In this document: piece by piece, positions 29,134 through 38,760 of the stretch
Numbering within the stretch: position 1 is the first letter of the stretch
Layout: each line of letters opens with the position of its first letter
NCBI GenBank assembly: GCA_031260665.1
Contig: JAISLD010000046.1
Coordinates: 61,791-125,790 of the forward strand
From: Oscillospiraceae bacterium
GTDB lineage: Bacteria; Bacillota; Clostridia; Oscillospirales; Ruminococcaceae
DNA length: 64,000 nt
Reading direction: 5' to 3'
Program-made: the position numbers and the translations under genes
The notes under the pieces: generated by a model
Told to the model about the DNA's origin: nothing
Database searches by the model: none
Seen by the model: the letters and a program-made list of their open reading frames with translations, nothing else

Positions 29134-31764
29134 ATGGCAAAAAAATTCGTTTATCTCTTCTCCGAGGGTGATGGCTCAATGCGTAATCTCCTCGGCGGCA
29201 AAGGAGCCAACCTTGCCGAAATGGTCAAACTCGGATTGCCTGTTCCGCAAGGGTTCACTATCTCCACCGAAGCCTGCACCCAGTATTATGAGGACGGGGG
29301 CAAAATCAACGACGATATCCAAAAAGAAATCCTTGATTATGTAACCAAAATCGAGGAAATCAACGGCAAAAAGTTCGGCGATATAGACAATCCTCTTCTC
29401 GTATCGGTGCGTTCGGGCGCACGTGCCTCAATGCCGGGTATGATGGACACAATCCTAAACCTTGGCTTGACTGAGGAAATCACGGCAAAGTTGGCTGAAA
29501 GGTCGGGCAACCACCGTTGGGCGTGGGACTGCTATCGCCGCTTTATCCAGATGTACTCTGACGTCGTAATGGAAGTCGGCAAGAAGCACTTTGAAGAGCT
29601 GATTGACAAGATGAAAGAGAAGTACGGCGTGACGCAAGACGTTGACCTCACCGCCGACAACCTGAAGGAGCTTGCAGGTCAGTTCAAGAACGAATACAAA
29701 TCAAAAGTCGGCACGGAGTTCCCCGTTGACCCGATTGAGCAGCTGATGGGCGCAATCAAAGCGGTTTTCCGTTCGTGGGACAACCCTCGCGCCAACTACT
29801 ACCGCCGAATGAACGATATCCCGTATTCGTGGGGCACCGCCGTTAACGTACAGCCTATGGTGTTCGGCAATCTCGGCGACACCTCGGGTACAGGCGTGGC
29901 GTTCACAAGAAACCCGGCGACAGGCGAGAAGAAACTTTTCGGTGAGTTCTTGATGAACGCGCAAGGTGAGGACGTGGTTGCCGGTATCCGTACACCGCAG
30001 ACTATCGACCAACTGAAAGACGTTATGCCCGAGGCATACGACCAGTTCGTCAAGATTTGCGACAAACTGGAGAACCACTACCGCGATATGCAGGATATGG
30101 AGTTCACAATCGAGGACCGCAAACTCTATATGCTGCAAACCCGTAACGGCAAGAGAACAGCGGCGGCTGCACTTAAAGTCGCGACCGACCTTGTTGACGA
30201 AGGTCTGATTGACGAGAAGAAAGCGGTTCTGATGATTGACCCGAAGCAGCTTGACGCGCTTCTTCACCCGCAGTTTGACCCGAAAGCGATTAAAGCGGCA
30301 AAGTCAATCGGTCGTGGACTCGCGGCTTCACCGGGAGCGGCTTGCGGTCAAGTGGTGTTCACCGCTGAAACAGCGGCTGAATGGGGCAAAGACAACAAAA
30401 AAGTTATCCTCGTTCGCCTTGAAACCTCACCCGAGGACATCGAGGGTATGCACTATGCGCAGGGAATCCTCACGGTACGCGGCGGCATGACATCACACGC
30501 GGCGGTTGTGGCGCGTGGTATGGGCACATGTTGTGTTTCGGGTTGCGGCGACATCAAGATGGACGAAGCGAACAAGCAGTTCACACTCGGCGGCAACACC
30601 TATAAAGAGGGCGACTGGGTATCACTCGACGGTTCGACAGGCGAAATCTACGGTGAGCCTATCTCAACGATAGCGGCGTCGATAGGCGGCGAGTTCAAGA
30701 GAATAATGGACTGGGCAGACAAGTATCGCACCCTCAAGGTTCGCACCAATGCCGACACCCCCGCTGACGCGAAAACAGCGGTGTCTTTCGGCGCCGAGGG
30801 TATCGGGCTGTGCCGTACCGAGCATATGTTCTTTGAACCCGACAGAATCGCGGCAATCCGCGAGATGATTTGCTCTGACACCGTTCAGCAACGTGAAAAG
30901 GCGCTCGCTAAGATTGAACCGATGCAGCAGGGCGACTTTGAGAAGCTGTATGAAGCACTCGGCGGTTATCCCGTCACTATCCGCTTCCTCGACCCGCCTC
31001 TCCACGAGTTTGTACCGACCGACGAAGCCGACATTGAGCTTCTCGCTAAAACGCAAGGCAAGTCTGTCGCCGATGTGAAAGCGATTATCTCATCGCTTCA
31101 CGAGTTCAACCCGATGATGGGGCACCGCGGCTGCCGTTTGGCTGTCACGTTCCCTGAAATCGCGGCAATGCAGACACGCGCCGTTATCAAGGCGGCAATC
31201 GAAGTGAACAAGAAAGGAATGAAAGTCATTCCCGAGATTATGATTCCGTTAGTCGGCGAAATCAAGGAGTTGCAGTACGTCAAAAAGATTGTCGTTGAAA
31301 CAGCGGACGCGGTTATCGCTGAGTCAGGCGTGGAGCTTCAGTATCACGTCGGCACAATGATTGAGATTCCGCGCGCCGCGCTGACAGCAGACGAAATCGC
31401 GAAAGACGCGGAGTTCTTCTCTTTCGGCACAAACGATTTGACACAAATGACGTTCGGCTTCTCGCGTGACGACGCGGGCAAGTTCCTCGACTCGTATTAC
31501 GAGAAGAACATCTACGAGAGCGACCCGTTTGCTCGTCTTGACCAGAACGGTGTCGGCAAACTCGTTGAGATGGCGTGCAAACTCGGCAGAAGCGTTCGCC
31601 CCGACATCAAGCTCGGTATCTGCGGCGAACACGGCGGCGACCCCTCAACCGTGGAATTCTGCCACAAGGTTGGTCTGTCGTATGTTTCCTGCTCACCTTA
31701 TCGCGTGCCGATTGCCCGTCTTGCGGCGGCACAGGCGGCGCTTAAGTTCAACTTATTCAATTAA
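29134..31764 (+). CDS. ppdK: Pyruvate, phosphate dikinase
   Basis: MAKKFVYLFSEGDGSMRNLLGGKGANLAEM; GGMTSHAAVVARGMGTCCVSG; GTNDLTQMTFGFSRDDAG. Confidence 0.97.
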   Translation: MAKKFVYLFSEGDGSMRNLLGGKGANLAEMVKLGLPVPQGFTISTEACTQYYEDGGKINDDIQKEILDYVTKIEEINGKKFGDIDNPLLVSVRSGARASMPGMMDTILNLGLTEEITAKLAERSGNHRWAWDCYRRFIQMYSDVVMEVGKKHFEELIDKMKEKYGVTQDVDLTADNLKELAGQFKNEYKSKVGTEFPVDPIEQLMGAIKAVFRSWDNPRANYYRRMNDIPYSWGTAVNVQPMVFGNLGDTSGTGVAFTRNPATGEKKLFGEFLMNAQGEDVVAGIRTPQTIDQLKDVMPEAYDQFVKICDKLENHYRDMQDMEFTIEDRKLYMLQTRNGKRTAAAALKVATDLVDEGLIDEKKAVLMIDPKQLDALLHPQFDPKAIKAAKSIGRGLAASPGAACGQVVFTAETAAEWGKDNKKVILVRLETSPEDIEGMHYAQGILTVRGGMTSHAAVVARGMGTCCVSGCGDIKMDEANKQFTLGGNTYKEGDWVSLDGSTGEIYGEPISTIAASIGGEFKRIMDWADKYRTLKVRTNADTPADAKTAVSFGAEGIGLCRTEHMFFEPDRIAAIREMICSDTVQQREKALAKIEPMQQGDFEKLYEALGGYPVTIRFLDPPLHEFVPTDEADIELLAKTQGKSVADVKAIISSLHEFNPMMGHRGCRLAVTFPEIAAMQTRAVIKAAIEVNKKGMKVIPEIMIPLVGEIKELQYVKKIVVETADAVIAESGVELQYHVGTMIEIPRAALTADEIAKDAEFFSFGTNDLTQMTFGFSRDDAGKFLDSYYEKNIYESDPFARLDQNGVGKLVEMACKLGRSVRPDIKLGICGEHGGDPSTVEFCHKVGLSYVSCSPYRVPIARLAAAQAALKFNLFN

Positions 31765-31778
31765 GTTAAACAGAACCA

Positions 31779-31849
31779 ATGTCAACAAGTGGGGCGTAGT
31801 CCCGCAAGAGCGGAATCTCCGCAAACCAAATGGTTTAAGTTGTTGACAT
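31779..31849. repeat. Family A-related element bounded by 10-bp perfect inverted repeats
   Basis: ATGTCAACAA ... CCCGCAAGAGCGGAATCTCCGC ... TTGTTGACAT. Confidence 0.75.
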
Positions 31850-31856
31850 CAAAACA

Positions 31857-31893
31857 AAGAACCTCTCCCATATGGGAGAGGTTCTTTGCTCTT
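31857..31893. terminator. Bidirectional intrinsic terminator
   Basis: AAAGAACCTCTCCCATATGGGAGAGGTTCTTT. Confidence 0.9.
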
Positions 31894-33170
31894 TAACTCA
31901 ACGCTTTCTTGCCTATATCGGTGCGATAAAACATATCGTCAAACTTCACTTTCTTTATCTCGGCATACGCTTTCTTAAGCGAAAGCGGAAGCGTGTCGGC
32001 AACAGCCACGATGTTCAGCACCCTGCCTCCCGCTGTGACAAAGCCGTCGTCTGTCTTTCGTGTCCCCGCGTGATAGAGAGCTGCGCCCTCAATCGTGTCA
32101 AGTCCGCTGATAAGCTTTTCTGTCGCGTACTTCTCGGGGTAACCGCCGCTTGCCGCGACCACGCAAGCCGCCGCTTTGTTCGAGAACTTCACTTCAAGTG
32201 AATCAAGCCGTTCGTCCCACACCGCCGCGATTATCTCGGCGAGGTCGGACTGAAGCAGCGGCAACACGGTCTGGCACTCGGGGTCACCGAAGCGGCAGTT
32301 GTACTCAATCACACGAGGCACGGCGTTCTTGTCACTTGGGTTCACCATAAGCTCAAAGTAAAGCACGCCCTTGAACGGCCGCCCCTCATCACGAAGCCCG
32401 TCAATCGTCGGCTTGATAATCAGCTCCTCCGCTTGTTTCAAGGTCGCCGCGTTTACATACGGTGTCGGTGCGATAACGCCCATTCCGCCTGTGTTCAGCC
32501 CTTTGTCGCCGTCAAACGCTCGCTTGTGGTCGGAAAGCGGCGGCATAATCTTATAAGTTTTGCCGTCAGTGAACACGAGAATCGTTGCTTCCACTCCCTG
32601 CATATAATCCTCGATGACGACGTTCTTGCCACTGTCGCCAAACTTGCCGCCGCATAACACCTCGTCCACCACGGAAAAAGCTTCGGCTTCGGTCGTCACA
32701 ATCAGCGCACCCTTGCCGAACGCAAGTCCGTCGCACTTTATCACAATCGGGTAGGTGTCGCGACCGCGGAGATAGGCTTTCGCTTCACTCGGCGAGGAAA
32801 ACGCGGCGTATTTCGCGGTGGGAATGTTGTGGCGGCGCATAAACTCCTTGGCAAAGACCTTGCTGCCCTCGATAGCGGCGGCGTTTGCCCGCGGACCAAA
32901 CGTCCGTATGCCTTCGGCGTTCAGCGAGTCCACCGCACCGAGAACAAGCGGGTCGTCAGCCGCGACAAAGACGATGTCGGGTTTCAGCCGCTTTGCAAGG
33001 GCAACGATGCCGTCAATGTCAGTCGCTTTGACTTCGGGGAAGCACTCGGCAAGTAGGGAAATGCCGCCGTTGCCCGGTGCGCAGTAAAGCTGGTTCACGT
33101 GTTCTGATTTAGACAACGCGGTGATTATCGCGTGCTCACGGCCGCCGCCGCCGATAGTTAAGATGTTCAT
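31893..33170 (-). CDS. purD: Phosphoribosylamine-glycine ligase
   Basis: MNILTIGGGGREHAIITALSKS; NTGGMGVIAPTPYV; EYNCRFGDPECQTVLPLL. Confidence 0.97.
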   Translation of the reverse strand: MNILTIGGGGREHAIITALSKSEHVNQLYCAPGNGGISLLAECFPEVKATDIDGIVALAKRLKPDIVFVAADDPLVLGAVDSLNAEGIRTFGPRANAAAIEGSKVFAKEFMRRHNIPTAKYAAFSSPSEAKAYLRGRDTYPIVIKCDGLAFGKGALIVTTEAEAFSVVDEVLCGGKFGDSGKNVVIEDYMQGVEATILVFTDGKTYKIMPPLSDHKRAFDGDKGLNTGGMGVIAPTPYVNAATLKQAEELIIKPTIDGLRDEGRPFKGVLYFELMVNPSDKNAVPRVIEYNCRFGDPECQTVLPLLQSDLAEIIAAVWDERLDSLEVKFSNKAAACVVAASGGYPEKYATEKLISGLDTIEGAALYHAGTRKTDDGFVTAGGRVLNIVAVADTLPLSLKKAYAEIKKVKFDDMFYRTDIGKKALS

Positions 33171-33207
33171 ACGTAGTGATTACGCCTTTCTCTGTTAAGT
33201 AAGCGAA

Positions 33208-33237
33208 CCCCCTGCCCGCATTGGCAGGGGGTTGATA
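33208..33237. terminator. Hairpin terminator
   Basis: AACCCCCTGCCCGCATTGGCAGGGGGTT. Confidence 0.7.
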
Positions 33238-33283
33238 TGGTGATAGAGCTAATGCGACACGTTCTGTGTACGCATAAGTTTTC

Positions 33284-33316
33284 CGATTAGCTATATTTCG
33301 TGTCCGGCACGGACTC
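33284..33316 (-). repeat. Repeat module C copy
   Basis: Complement reads GTCCGTGCCGGACACGAAATATAGCTAATCG. Confidence 0.6.
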
Positions 33317-34487
33317 AGTGATGAAACAGCCGCAACCCCGTGAATGCCATTGCTATTCCGTACTTGTCGCAGGTTTCAATCACGTTGTCGTCACGGATAG
33401 AGCCGCCGGGCTCGGCGATGTAGCACACGCCGCTTTTACGCGCACGTTCGATGTTGTCGCCAAACGGGAAGAACGCGTCGCTCCCGACCGACACTCCCGT
33501 AAACGTGGCAAGCCACTCGCGCTTTTCTTCATGGGTGAACACGCCGGGCTTTGCAGTAAAGAGCCGCTGCCACTCACCGTCACGCAGTATGTCGTCGTAT
33601 TCCTCGCCGATATAAACATCAATCGCGTTGTCCTTGTCGGCAGGCTTCAGCCCCGCGATAAACGGCAGACCAAGCACCTTCGGCGACTGCCGCAGATACC
33701 AGTTGTCGGCTTTTTGCCCCGCAAGCCGCGTGCAGTGTATTCGCGACTGCTGACCCGCGCCCACTCCGATGACCTGTCCGCCTTTGGCATAAGCCACCGA
33801 GTTGCTTTGTGTGTATTTGAGGGTGATGAGGGCAATCAGCAGGTCGAGCTTCGCTTCCTCCGGGAGAGTTTTGTTTTTGGTGACGATATTTGTGAGAAGC
33901 GAGTCGTCAATCTTCACGGTGTTGCGCCCTTGCTCAAACGTCACGCCGAATATCTCACGCCGCTCCGTGCCTGTCGCTTCGTAGTTCTCATCAATCTCGA
34001 TAACCGCGTAGGTACCTTTGCGTTTCTTTTTAAGAATCTGGAGCGCCTCGGGTTCATAGGAGGGCGCGATAACCCCGTCGCTGACGAGTGTGGCAAGCAT
34101 TGTCGCTGTGGCGACGTCGCACTTGTCCGACAACGCGGCAAAGTCGCCATACGACGACATTCTGTCCGCGCCACGCGCCCTCGCGTACGCGGACGACAAT
34201 GGCGTGAGGGTTTCGTTCTGGGCGTGATAAATTTGCTTTAATGTGTCGTCAAGCGGCAAGCCAACTGCCGCGCCCGCAGGCGACACGTGCTTGAACGAAG
34301 CGGCGGACGGAAGCCCTGAAGCCGCTTTCAGTTCTTTCACAAGCTGAAAGCCGTTGAGTGCGTCGCACAGGTTGATATACCCCGGCTTGCCGTTAAGCAC
34401 ACGGAAAGGAAGCTCGCCGTGTTCAACGAATACACGCGCGGGCTTTTGGTTCGGGTTGCAGCCGTATTTCAGTTCTAATTCGTTCAT
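33315..34487 (-). CDS. Stand-alone AICAR formyltransferase (no IMP cyclohydrolase domain)
   Basis: LKYGCNPNQKPARV...KHVSPAGAAVG...SDAFFPFGDNIERARKSGVCYIAEPGGSIRDD. Confidence 0.93.
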   Translation of the reverse strand: MNELELKYGCNPNQKPARVFVEHGELPFRVLNGKPGYINLCDALNGFQLVKELKAASGLPSAASFKHVSPAGAAVGLPLDDTLKQIYHAQNETLTPLSSAYARARGADRMSSYGDFAALSDKCDVATATMLATLVSDGVIAPSYEPEALQILKKKRKGTYAVIEIDENYEATGTERREIFGVTFEQGRNTVKIDDSLLTNIVTKNKTLPEEAKLDLLIALITLKYTQSNSVAYAKGGQVIGVGAGQQSRIHCTRLAGQKADNWYLRQSPKVLGLPFIAGLKPADKDNAIDVYIGEEYDDILRDGEWQRLFTAKPGVFTHEEKREWLATFTGVSVGSDAFFPFGDNIERARKSGVCYIAEPGGSIRDDNVIETCDKYGIAMAFTGLRLFHH

Positions 34488-34492
34488 ATATT

Positions 34493-35773
34493 CTACTTTC
34501 TCAAGATGATTTGCTCACGGTCAGGTCCCACGCCGACCATTGATATCTTGCAGTCGCAGAGTTCCTCGGTTCGCTTGATATAGGCTTGGCACGCTGTCGG
34601 CAGCTCCTCAAAGGTCCTGCACGCGCCGATGTCGTCGTCAAAACCCGTCAGCGTTTCGTATATCGGCTTGCACTCGGCAAGCTCTTCGATTGTCGGCGGA
34701 AACTCCGTCAAGCGTGAGCCGTCGGGCTTTTCGTAAGCCGTGCATATCTTGAGGTCGCCTATCCCCGACAACGTGTCGAGTTTGTTGACCGCGATAGAAG
34801 TCAGCCCGTTTACACGAACGCTGTGCCGAAGAATCACCGCGTCAAACCAACCTGTGCGGCGCGGTCTGCCTGTTGTGGTGCCAAACTCAAAGCCGTTTTG
34901 TCTGATTGTTTCGCCCGTTTGGTCGAACAACTCGGTCGGGAACGGGCCTGCGCCGACACGCGTGGTGTATGCCTTTGCCACACCGATAATTTCGTCAACA
35001 CTGTTCGGACCGACGCCGCTGCCGAGAGCCACTCCCGCAGACACGGGGTGCGACGAGGTGACATACGGGTACGTGCCCCAATCGATATCAAGCAGCGTCG
35101 CTTGCGCCCCCTCAAACATTATCGTTTTGCCCGCTTTTCTCGCCTCATGGACAAGCACCGACACATCGGCGGCGTAGCCTTTCAGCTTCTCACCGAGTGC
35201 GAGATACTCGGCAATCGTTTTGTCAATATCAACGGGAGTGCCGCCGTATATCTTCGTGATGATTTCGTTCTTCAGTTTGCCGATTGTCCGCGCTTTTTCG
35301 CGGAACACGTCGGGGTGAATGAGGTCGTAAAGACGAATCCCCACTCGTTCGTACTTGTCGGCATAGCAAGGACCGATACCGCGGCCTGTTGTGCCGATTT
35401 TCGCGTTGTCGGGTCGGTGTTCTTCCGACAGCCTGTCAATCAGCGTGTGCCACGGCATAATGATATGCGCTCGATAGTCAACGCGGAGGTTATCGAAAGA
35501 AATGCCGCGCGCCGACAAGTTGTCTATCTCACCGATGAAGTCGGCAGGGTCAAGCACAACGCCGGCACCGACCAAGCAGAGCGTGTTTTTGTAAAGAATA
35601 CCCGAGGGGATAAGGTGGAGCTTGTAGGTTTCGCCGTGTGACACAACCGTGTGCCCCGCGTTGTTGCCGCCTTGGCTTCGCACCACAACGGCCGCTTTCG
35701 CGGCGATAATGTCGATTACTTTGCCTTTGCCCTCGTCGCCCCACTGCGCCCCGATTACAGCTGTTGATGACAT
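34493..35773 (-). CDS. purA: Adenylosuccinate synthetase
   Basis: AVIGAQWGDEGKGKVIDIIA; GTTGRGIGPCYADK; TTGRPRRTGWFDA. Confidence 0.97.
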   Translation of the reverse strand: MSSTAVIGAQWGDEGKGKVIDIIAAKAAVVVRSQGGNNAGHTVVSHGETYKLHLIPSGILYKNTLCLVGAGVVLDPADFIGEIDNLSARGISFDNLRVDYRAHIIMPWHTLIDRLSEEHRPDNAKIGTTGRGIGPCYADKYERVGIRLYDLIHPDVFREKARTIGKLKNEIITKIYGGTPVDIDKTIAEYLALGEKLKGYAADVSVLVHEARKAGKTIMFEGAQATLLDIDWGTYPYVTSSHPVSAGVALGSGVGPNSVDEIIGVAKAYTTRVGAGPFPTELFDQTGETIRQNGFEFGTTTGRPRRTGWFDAVILRHSVRVNGLTSIAVNKLDTLSGIGDLKICTAYEKPDGSRLTEFPPTIEELAECKPIYETLTGFDDDIGACRTFEELPTACQAYIKRTEELCDCKISMVGVGPDREQIILRK

Positions 35774-35783
35774 CTGTAGTTCC

Positions 35784-36383
35784 TCATATTACGTTTCTGT
35801 TTTCAATCGCTTTTGATAACGTCACGGTGTCGGCATACTCAAGGCTTGCACCGACAGGCAGCCCATAGGCAAGCCGCGTCACCTTTATGCCCATCGGCTT
35901 GATAAGCCGCGAGAGATAAGACACAGTGGCTTCGCCCTCAATGGTCGGTGAAGTCGCCATAATTATCTCGGTCACGTCCCCCGAGAGCCTGCTCATCAGC
36001 TCTTTCACGGTCAGTTGCGCCGGTCCCACGCCGTCAGACGGGGACAAAAGCCCGTGAAGCACGTGATAGACCCCCGTGAAGCCGCCTGCTCTCTCAACGG
36101 CAGTCACATCTTTCGGCGACTCAACGACGCATATCACTGACTTGTCGCGAATCGTGCCGCTGCAAACCGAGCAGACTTCACTTTCAGAGAAGTTGCGGCA
36201 TATAGAACAAGTTTTGACCGACTGACGTGCCTTGACAAGTGTGTCGGCAAACTCCTCAACGTCTTCAAGCGGCATATTGAGGATATAGTAGGCAAGCCGC
36301 CCCGCCGTCTTTATGCCCACGCCCGGCAGCTTCGCAAACTGCGCCGCCGCTTCGGCGAGTGGCTGTGGAATGTACTCCGCCAT
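35784..36383 (-). CDS. recR: Recombination mediator RecR
   Basis: FAKLPGVGIKTAGRLAYYIL; CSICRNFSESEVCSVC; TOPRIM segment. Confidence 0.96.
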   Translation of the reverse strand: MAEYIPQPLAEAAAQFAKLPGVGIKTAGRLAYYILNMPLEDVEEFADTLVKARQSVKTCSICRNFSESEVCSVCSGTIRDKSVICVVESPKDVTAVERAGGFTGVYHVLHGLLSPSDGVGPAQLTVKELMSRLSGDVTEIIMATSPTIEGEATVSYLSRLIKPMGIKVTRLAYGLPVGASLEYADTVTLSKAIENRNVI

Positions 36384-36384
36384 A

Positions 36385-36735
36385 TTAGAACAGACCGGGC
36401 ACGCTGTATCTTGCGCCTATCTTCTCCATCTCGACCGCCGACACATCGTCAATCTTTTTGATAATCGCGTTCACTCCCGATACAATTAAGTCCTCTAAGT
36501 CCTCGGGGTTGTCGCGGTCAATCACCTCCGGGTCGAACTTCACGCTTTTAAGCACGCGTTCGCCGTTCATAACCAGCTTGATTGCGCCGCCGCCTGCCGT
36601 TTCCTCAAAGTCAAGCGCATTCACGCGTTCTTGCGCTGCGTTTATCTCGTCTTGCATCTTCTGCGCCTGCAAAGCAAGCGAGTTCATATTGCCTGCGCCT
36701 TTGTTTTGATATTCTTTCGGAAGTCTTGCTTTCAT
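36385..36735 (-). CDS. YbaB/EbfC nucleoid-associated protein
   Basis: LALQAQKMQDEINAAQERV...GGAIKLVMNGERVLKSVKFDPEVID; between recR and dnaX. Confidence 0.94.
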   Translation of the reverse strand: MKARLPKEYQNKGAGNMNSLALQAQKMQDEINAAQERVNALDFEETAGGGAIKLVMNGERVLKSVKFDPEVIDRDNPEDLEDLIVSGVNAIIKKIDDVSAVEMEKIGARYSVPGLF

Positions 36736-36746
36736 TTTGATACCTC

Positions 36747-38315
36747 TTATTTATATTTAATCTGTGCGCCTAAACTTGCGGCACGGTCAAGGAATATCTG
36801 CGTTTTTGTTTTGGTTGGTTCGGGTTGGGGAATAACCTCGTGGTTTGTGTCCGCTTTGCCCGGCCGCACGTCCGCTTCAAACCCGTAGAGCTGCATTGCC
36901 GCCGATTTGAACACCTTGAGGTTGTTCGCGTCTTTCAAGATAGACAAAGCGTTTTCGTCGCCGTCAACAAAGAGCGTGTGTTCAGCAAGCGTGAACGTCG
37001 CGTTCTTCAGAAACGCCGCCATAAAATTGCCGAGAAGCGGCAGAATCGGGTGCGAGTATGTCGGTTGACCGGTTGGCGCTGCGGGAACAGGCGGCGGTTC
37101 AGCCGCTACCGGTTCCGACGGTGGCGGTATATCAAACGGCAAGTCTAAAGGCGGCGGTTCGGGGAAAGTCGCCGCTTGTGCTTTAGGTTGCGGTGCAATC
37201 ACCTGTGCTTTTGATTTAGAAGCCACTGCCTGTGGCACCGCCACTGCTTTTGGCACCGCCACCCTGCAAAGCGAGATGAACAGCAGACTGCCGATAATGC
37301 GCTCGTTTGCGCCGGGACGTGTCAGCTTGTCGTAATACTCGCCTGTTGTGTCAAGCGCAAGAAGCAGGCGCGACTCGTCAAGAAGTGCCGCCGCGTCTTG
37401 CCCCTCGGGTGTCAGCGGTTCTCCCGCGCCGCATTTCGACAAGAGAAGCTCGCGAAAGAAGTTGATTATCCCCTCAAACAGCGTGCGGACGTTGCGTGAG
37501 TCGGCGTATAGCTTTGCAAAGAGCCTGTCCGCGTTTGCGTAGTCGTTTGCCGCCATAAGTTTCGCGAGTGACAGCAAATGCTCGTCGCTTGCCGCACCCG
37601 CGGCGGAACGGACGATGTCGGCGGTTATGTCTTTCGTGGTGGTGGCACAGGAATCGAGAAGCCGAAGCGCGTCCCTCATTCCCCCGCCCGAGAACTTCGC
37701 CGCTAACAACGCGGCGGTGTTGTCAAGGGTCAGTCCCTCCCTCAACGCGATTGTTTGCAGATGTGCGGCGCAGTCGCTCTCGCTCACTCGGCGAAACGCG
37801 TGTTGCTGGCAACGCGACATAATAGTCGCGGGTATCTTTTGTATTTCAGTGGTCGCGAGAATAAAGACGACGTGTTCGGGTGGTTCTTCAAGAATCTTCA
37901 GGAACGCGCCCCACGCGTCACGACTCAGCATGTGCGCCTCATCGATGATATACACACGTTTCTTCAGTGTTGTGGGGCTGTAGCCTATTTCCTCACGAAG
38001 CGCGCGCACATCGTCAACGCTGTTGTTGGTCGCGGCGTCGCGTTCGCTTACGTCGGTTGCGCTTCCCTCGTCGATTGCCACGCACCCCGCACATTCGCCG
38101 CAAGGGTCGCCGTCAATCGGTGCGAGACAGTTGACTGCTTTCGCGAGAATCCTTGCGCAGGTGGTCTTTCCTGTGCCTGCAGGTCCTGTGAACACATAGG
38201 CGTGCGACAACCTGCCCGACTGCACCTGTGCTTTCAGCGACGAAGTGATGAGCGGTTGGGCAATCACGTCCTCAAATCGTTTTGGTCGGTATTTATTATA
38301 TAAGACTTCGTACAT
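36747..38315 (-). CDS. dnaX: DNA polymerase III gamma/tau subunit
   Basis: MYEVLYNKYRPKRFEDVIAQPLI; GPAGTGKTTCARILAKAVNC; start set at internal ATG, since ORF upstream overlaps the SRP RNA. Confidence 0.95.
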   Translation of the reverse strand: MYEVLYNKYRPKRFEDVIAQPLITSSLKAQVQSGRLSHAYVFTGPAGTGKTTCARILAKAVNCLAPIDGDPCGECAGCVAIDEGSATDVSERDAATNNSVDDVRALREEIGYSPTTLKKRVYIIDEAHMLSRDAWGAFLKILEEPPEHVVFILATTEIQKIPATIMSRCQQHAFRRVSESDCAAHLQTIALREGLTLDNTAALLAAKFSGGGMRDALRLLDSCATTTKDITADIVRSAAGAASDEHLLSLAKLMAANDYANADRLFAKLYADSRNVRTLFEGIINFFRELLLSKCGAGEPLTPEGQDAAALLDESRLLLALDTTGEYYDKLTRPGANERIIGSLLFISLCRVAVPKAVAVPQAVASKSKAQVIAPQPKAQAATFPEPPPLDLPFDIPPPSEPVAAEPPPVPAAPTGQPTYSHPILPLLGNFMAAFLKNATFTLAEHTLFVDGDENALSILKDANNLKVFKSAAMQLYGFEADVRPGKADTNHEVIPQPEPTKTKTQIFLDRAASLGAQIKYK

Positions 38316-38333
38316 CGTATTGCTTCCATCAAA

Positions 38334-38431
38334 ACGGCGCGGTTTACCGCTGCACAAAGACTGCCGCTTAGTGCTGCTCGGTTCCCCGCCTGACACGGTT
38401 CACGGTGTCTTTTGCGCGGTGCCGCGCCGAA
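38334..38431 (-). ncRNA. ffs: Signal recognition particle RNA (small bacterial type)
   Basis: Minus strand ...GGCGCGGCACCGCGC..CACCGTGAACCGTGTCAGGCGGGGAACCGAGCAGCACTAAGCGG..TGCAGCGGTAAACCGCGCC; conserved GUCAGG/GGAA/AGCAGC core; position upstream of dnaX as in many Firmicutes. Confidence 0.88.
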
Positions 38432-38435
38432 TCGG

Positions 38436-38465
38436 ATTATACCATATTTTATATTCCTTTGTCAA
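38436..38465 (-). promoter_or_regulatory. Sigma-A promoter of SRP RNA
   Basis: TTGACA-N18-TATAAT on minus strand immediately upstream of SRP RNA. Confidence 0.85.
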
Positions 38466-38469
38466 GTCT

Positions 38470-38549
38470 GTGCCGGGCGCGCGATATAGCCGGTTAAACT
38501 CAAAGCGACTGCAAAAACGCTTTAGCGTTTTTAATTTAACCTACTATAA
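38470..38549 (-). repeat. Module C + shortened family B repeat, copy 2
   Basis: GTGCCGGGCGCGCGATATAGCCGGTTAAACTCAAAGCGACTGCAAAAACGCTTTAGCGTTTTTAATTTAACCTACTATA. Confidence 0.9.
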
Positions 38550-38760
38550 GTTAAATTGTTTAGTCAAGTTGTCCCACTCGACTGAATACAATTGAATAAT
38601 TGCTGATTAGAGAACACGGTTTCTTCATTCATTGGCAAATGTGTTGTGAATCTAAAAACATATCAAGGAGCGGATTATCAAACAAGAAACATTCGTAAAG
38701 AGCGCGATACTGCTGTTCACGGCAACCGCACTCACTAAAATCATAGGCGCGTTCCTCAAA

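Noticed and set aside
33300-34241. 313-aa plus-strand ORF
   Set aside because: Antisense to AICAR formyltransferase; begins inside repeat module C.
34823-35641. 272-aa plus-strand ORF
   Set aside because: Antisense to purA, no recognisable protein features.
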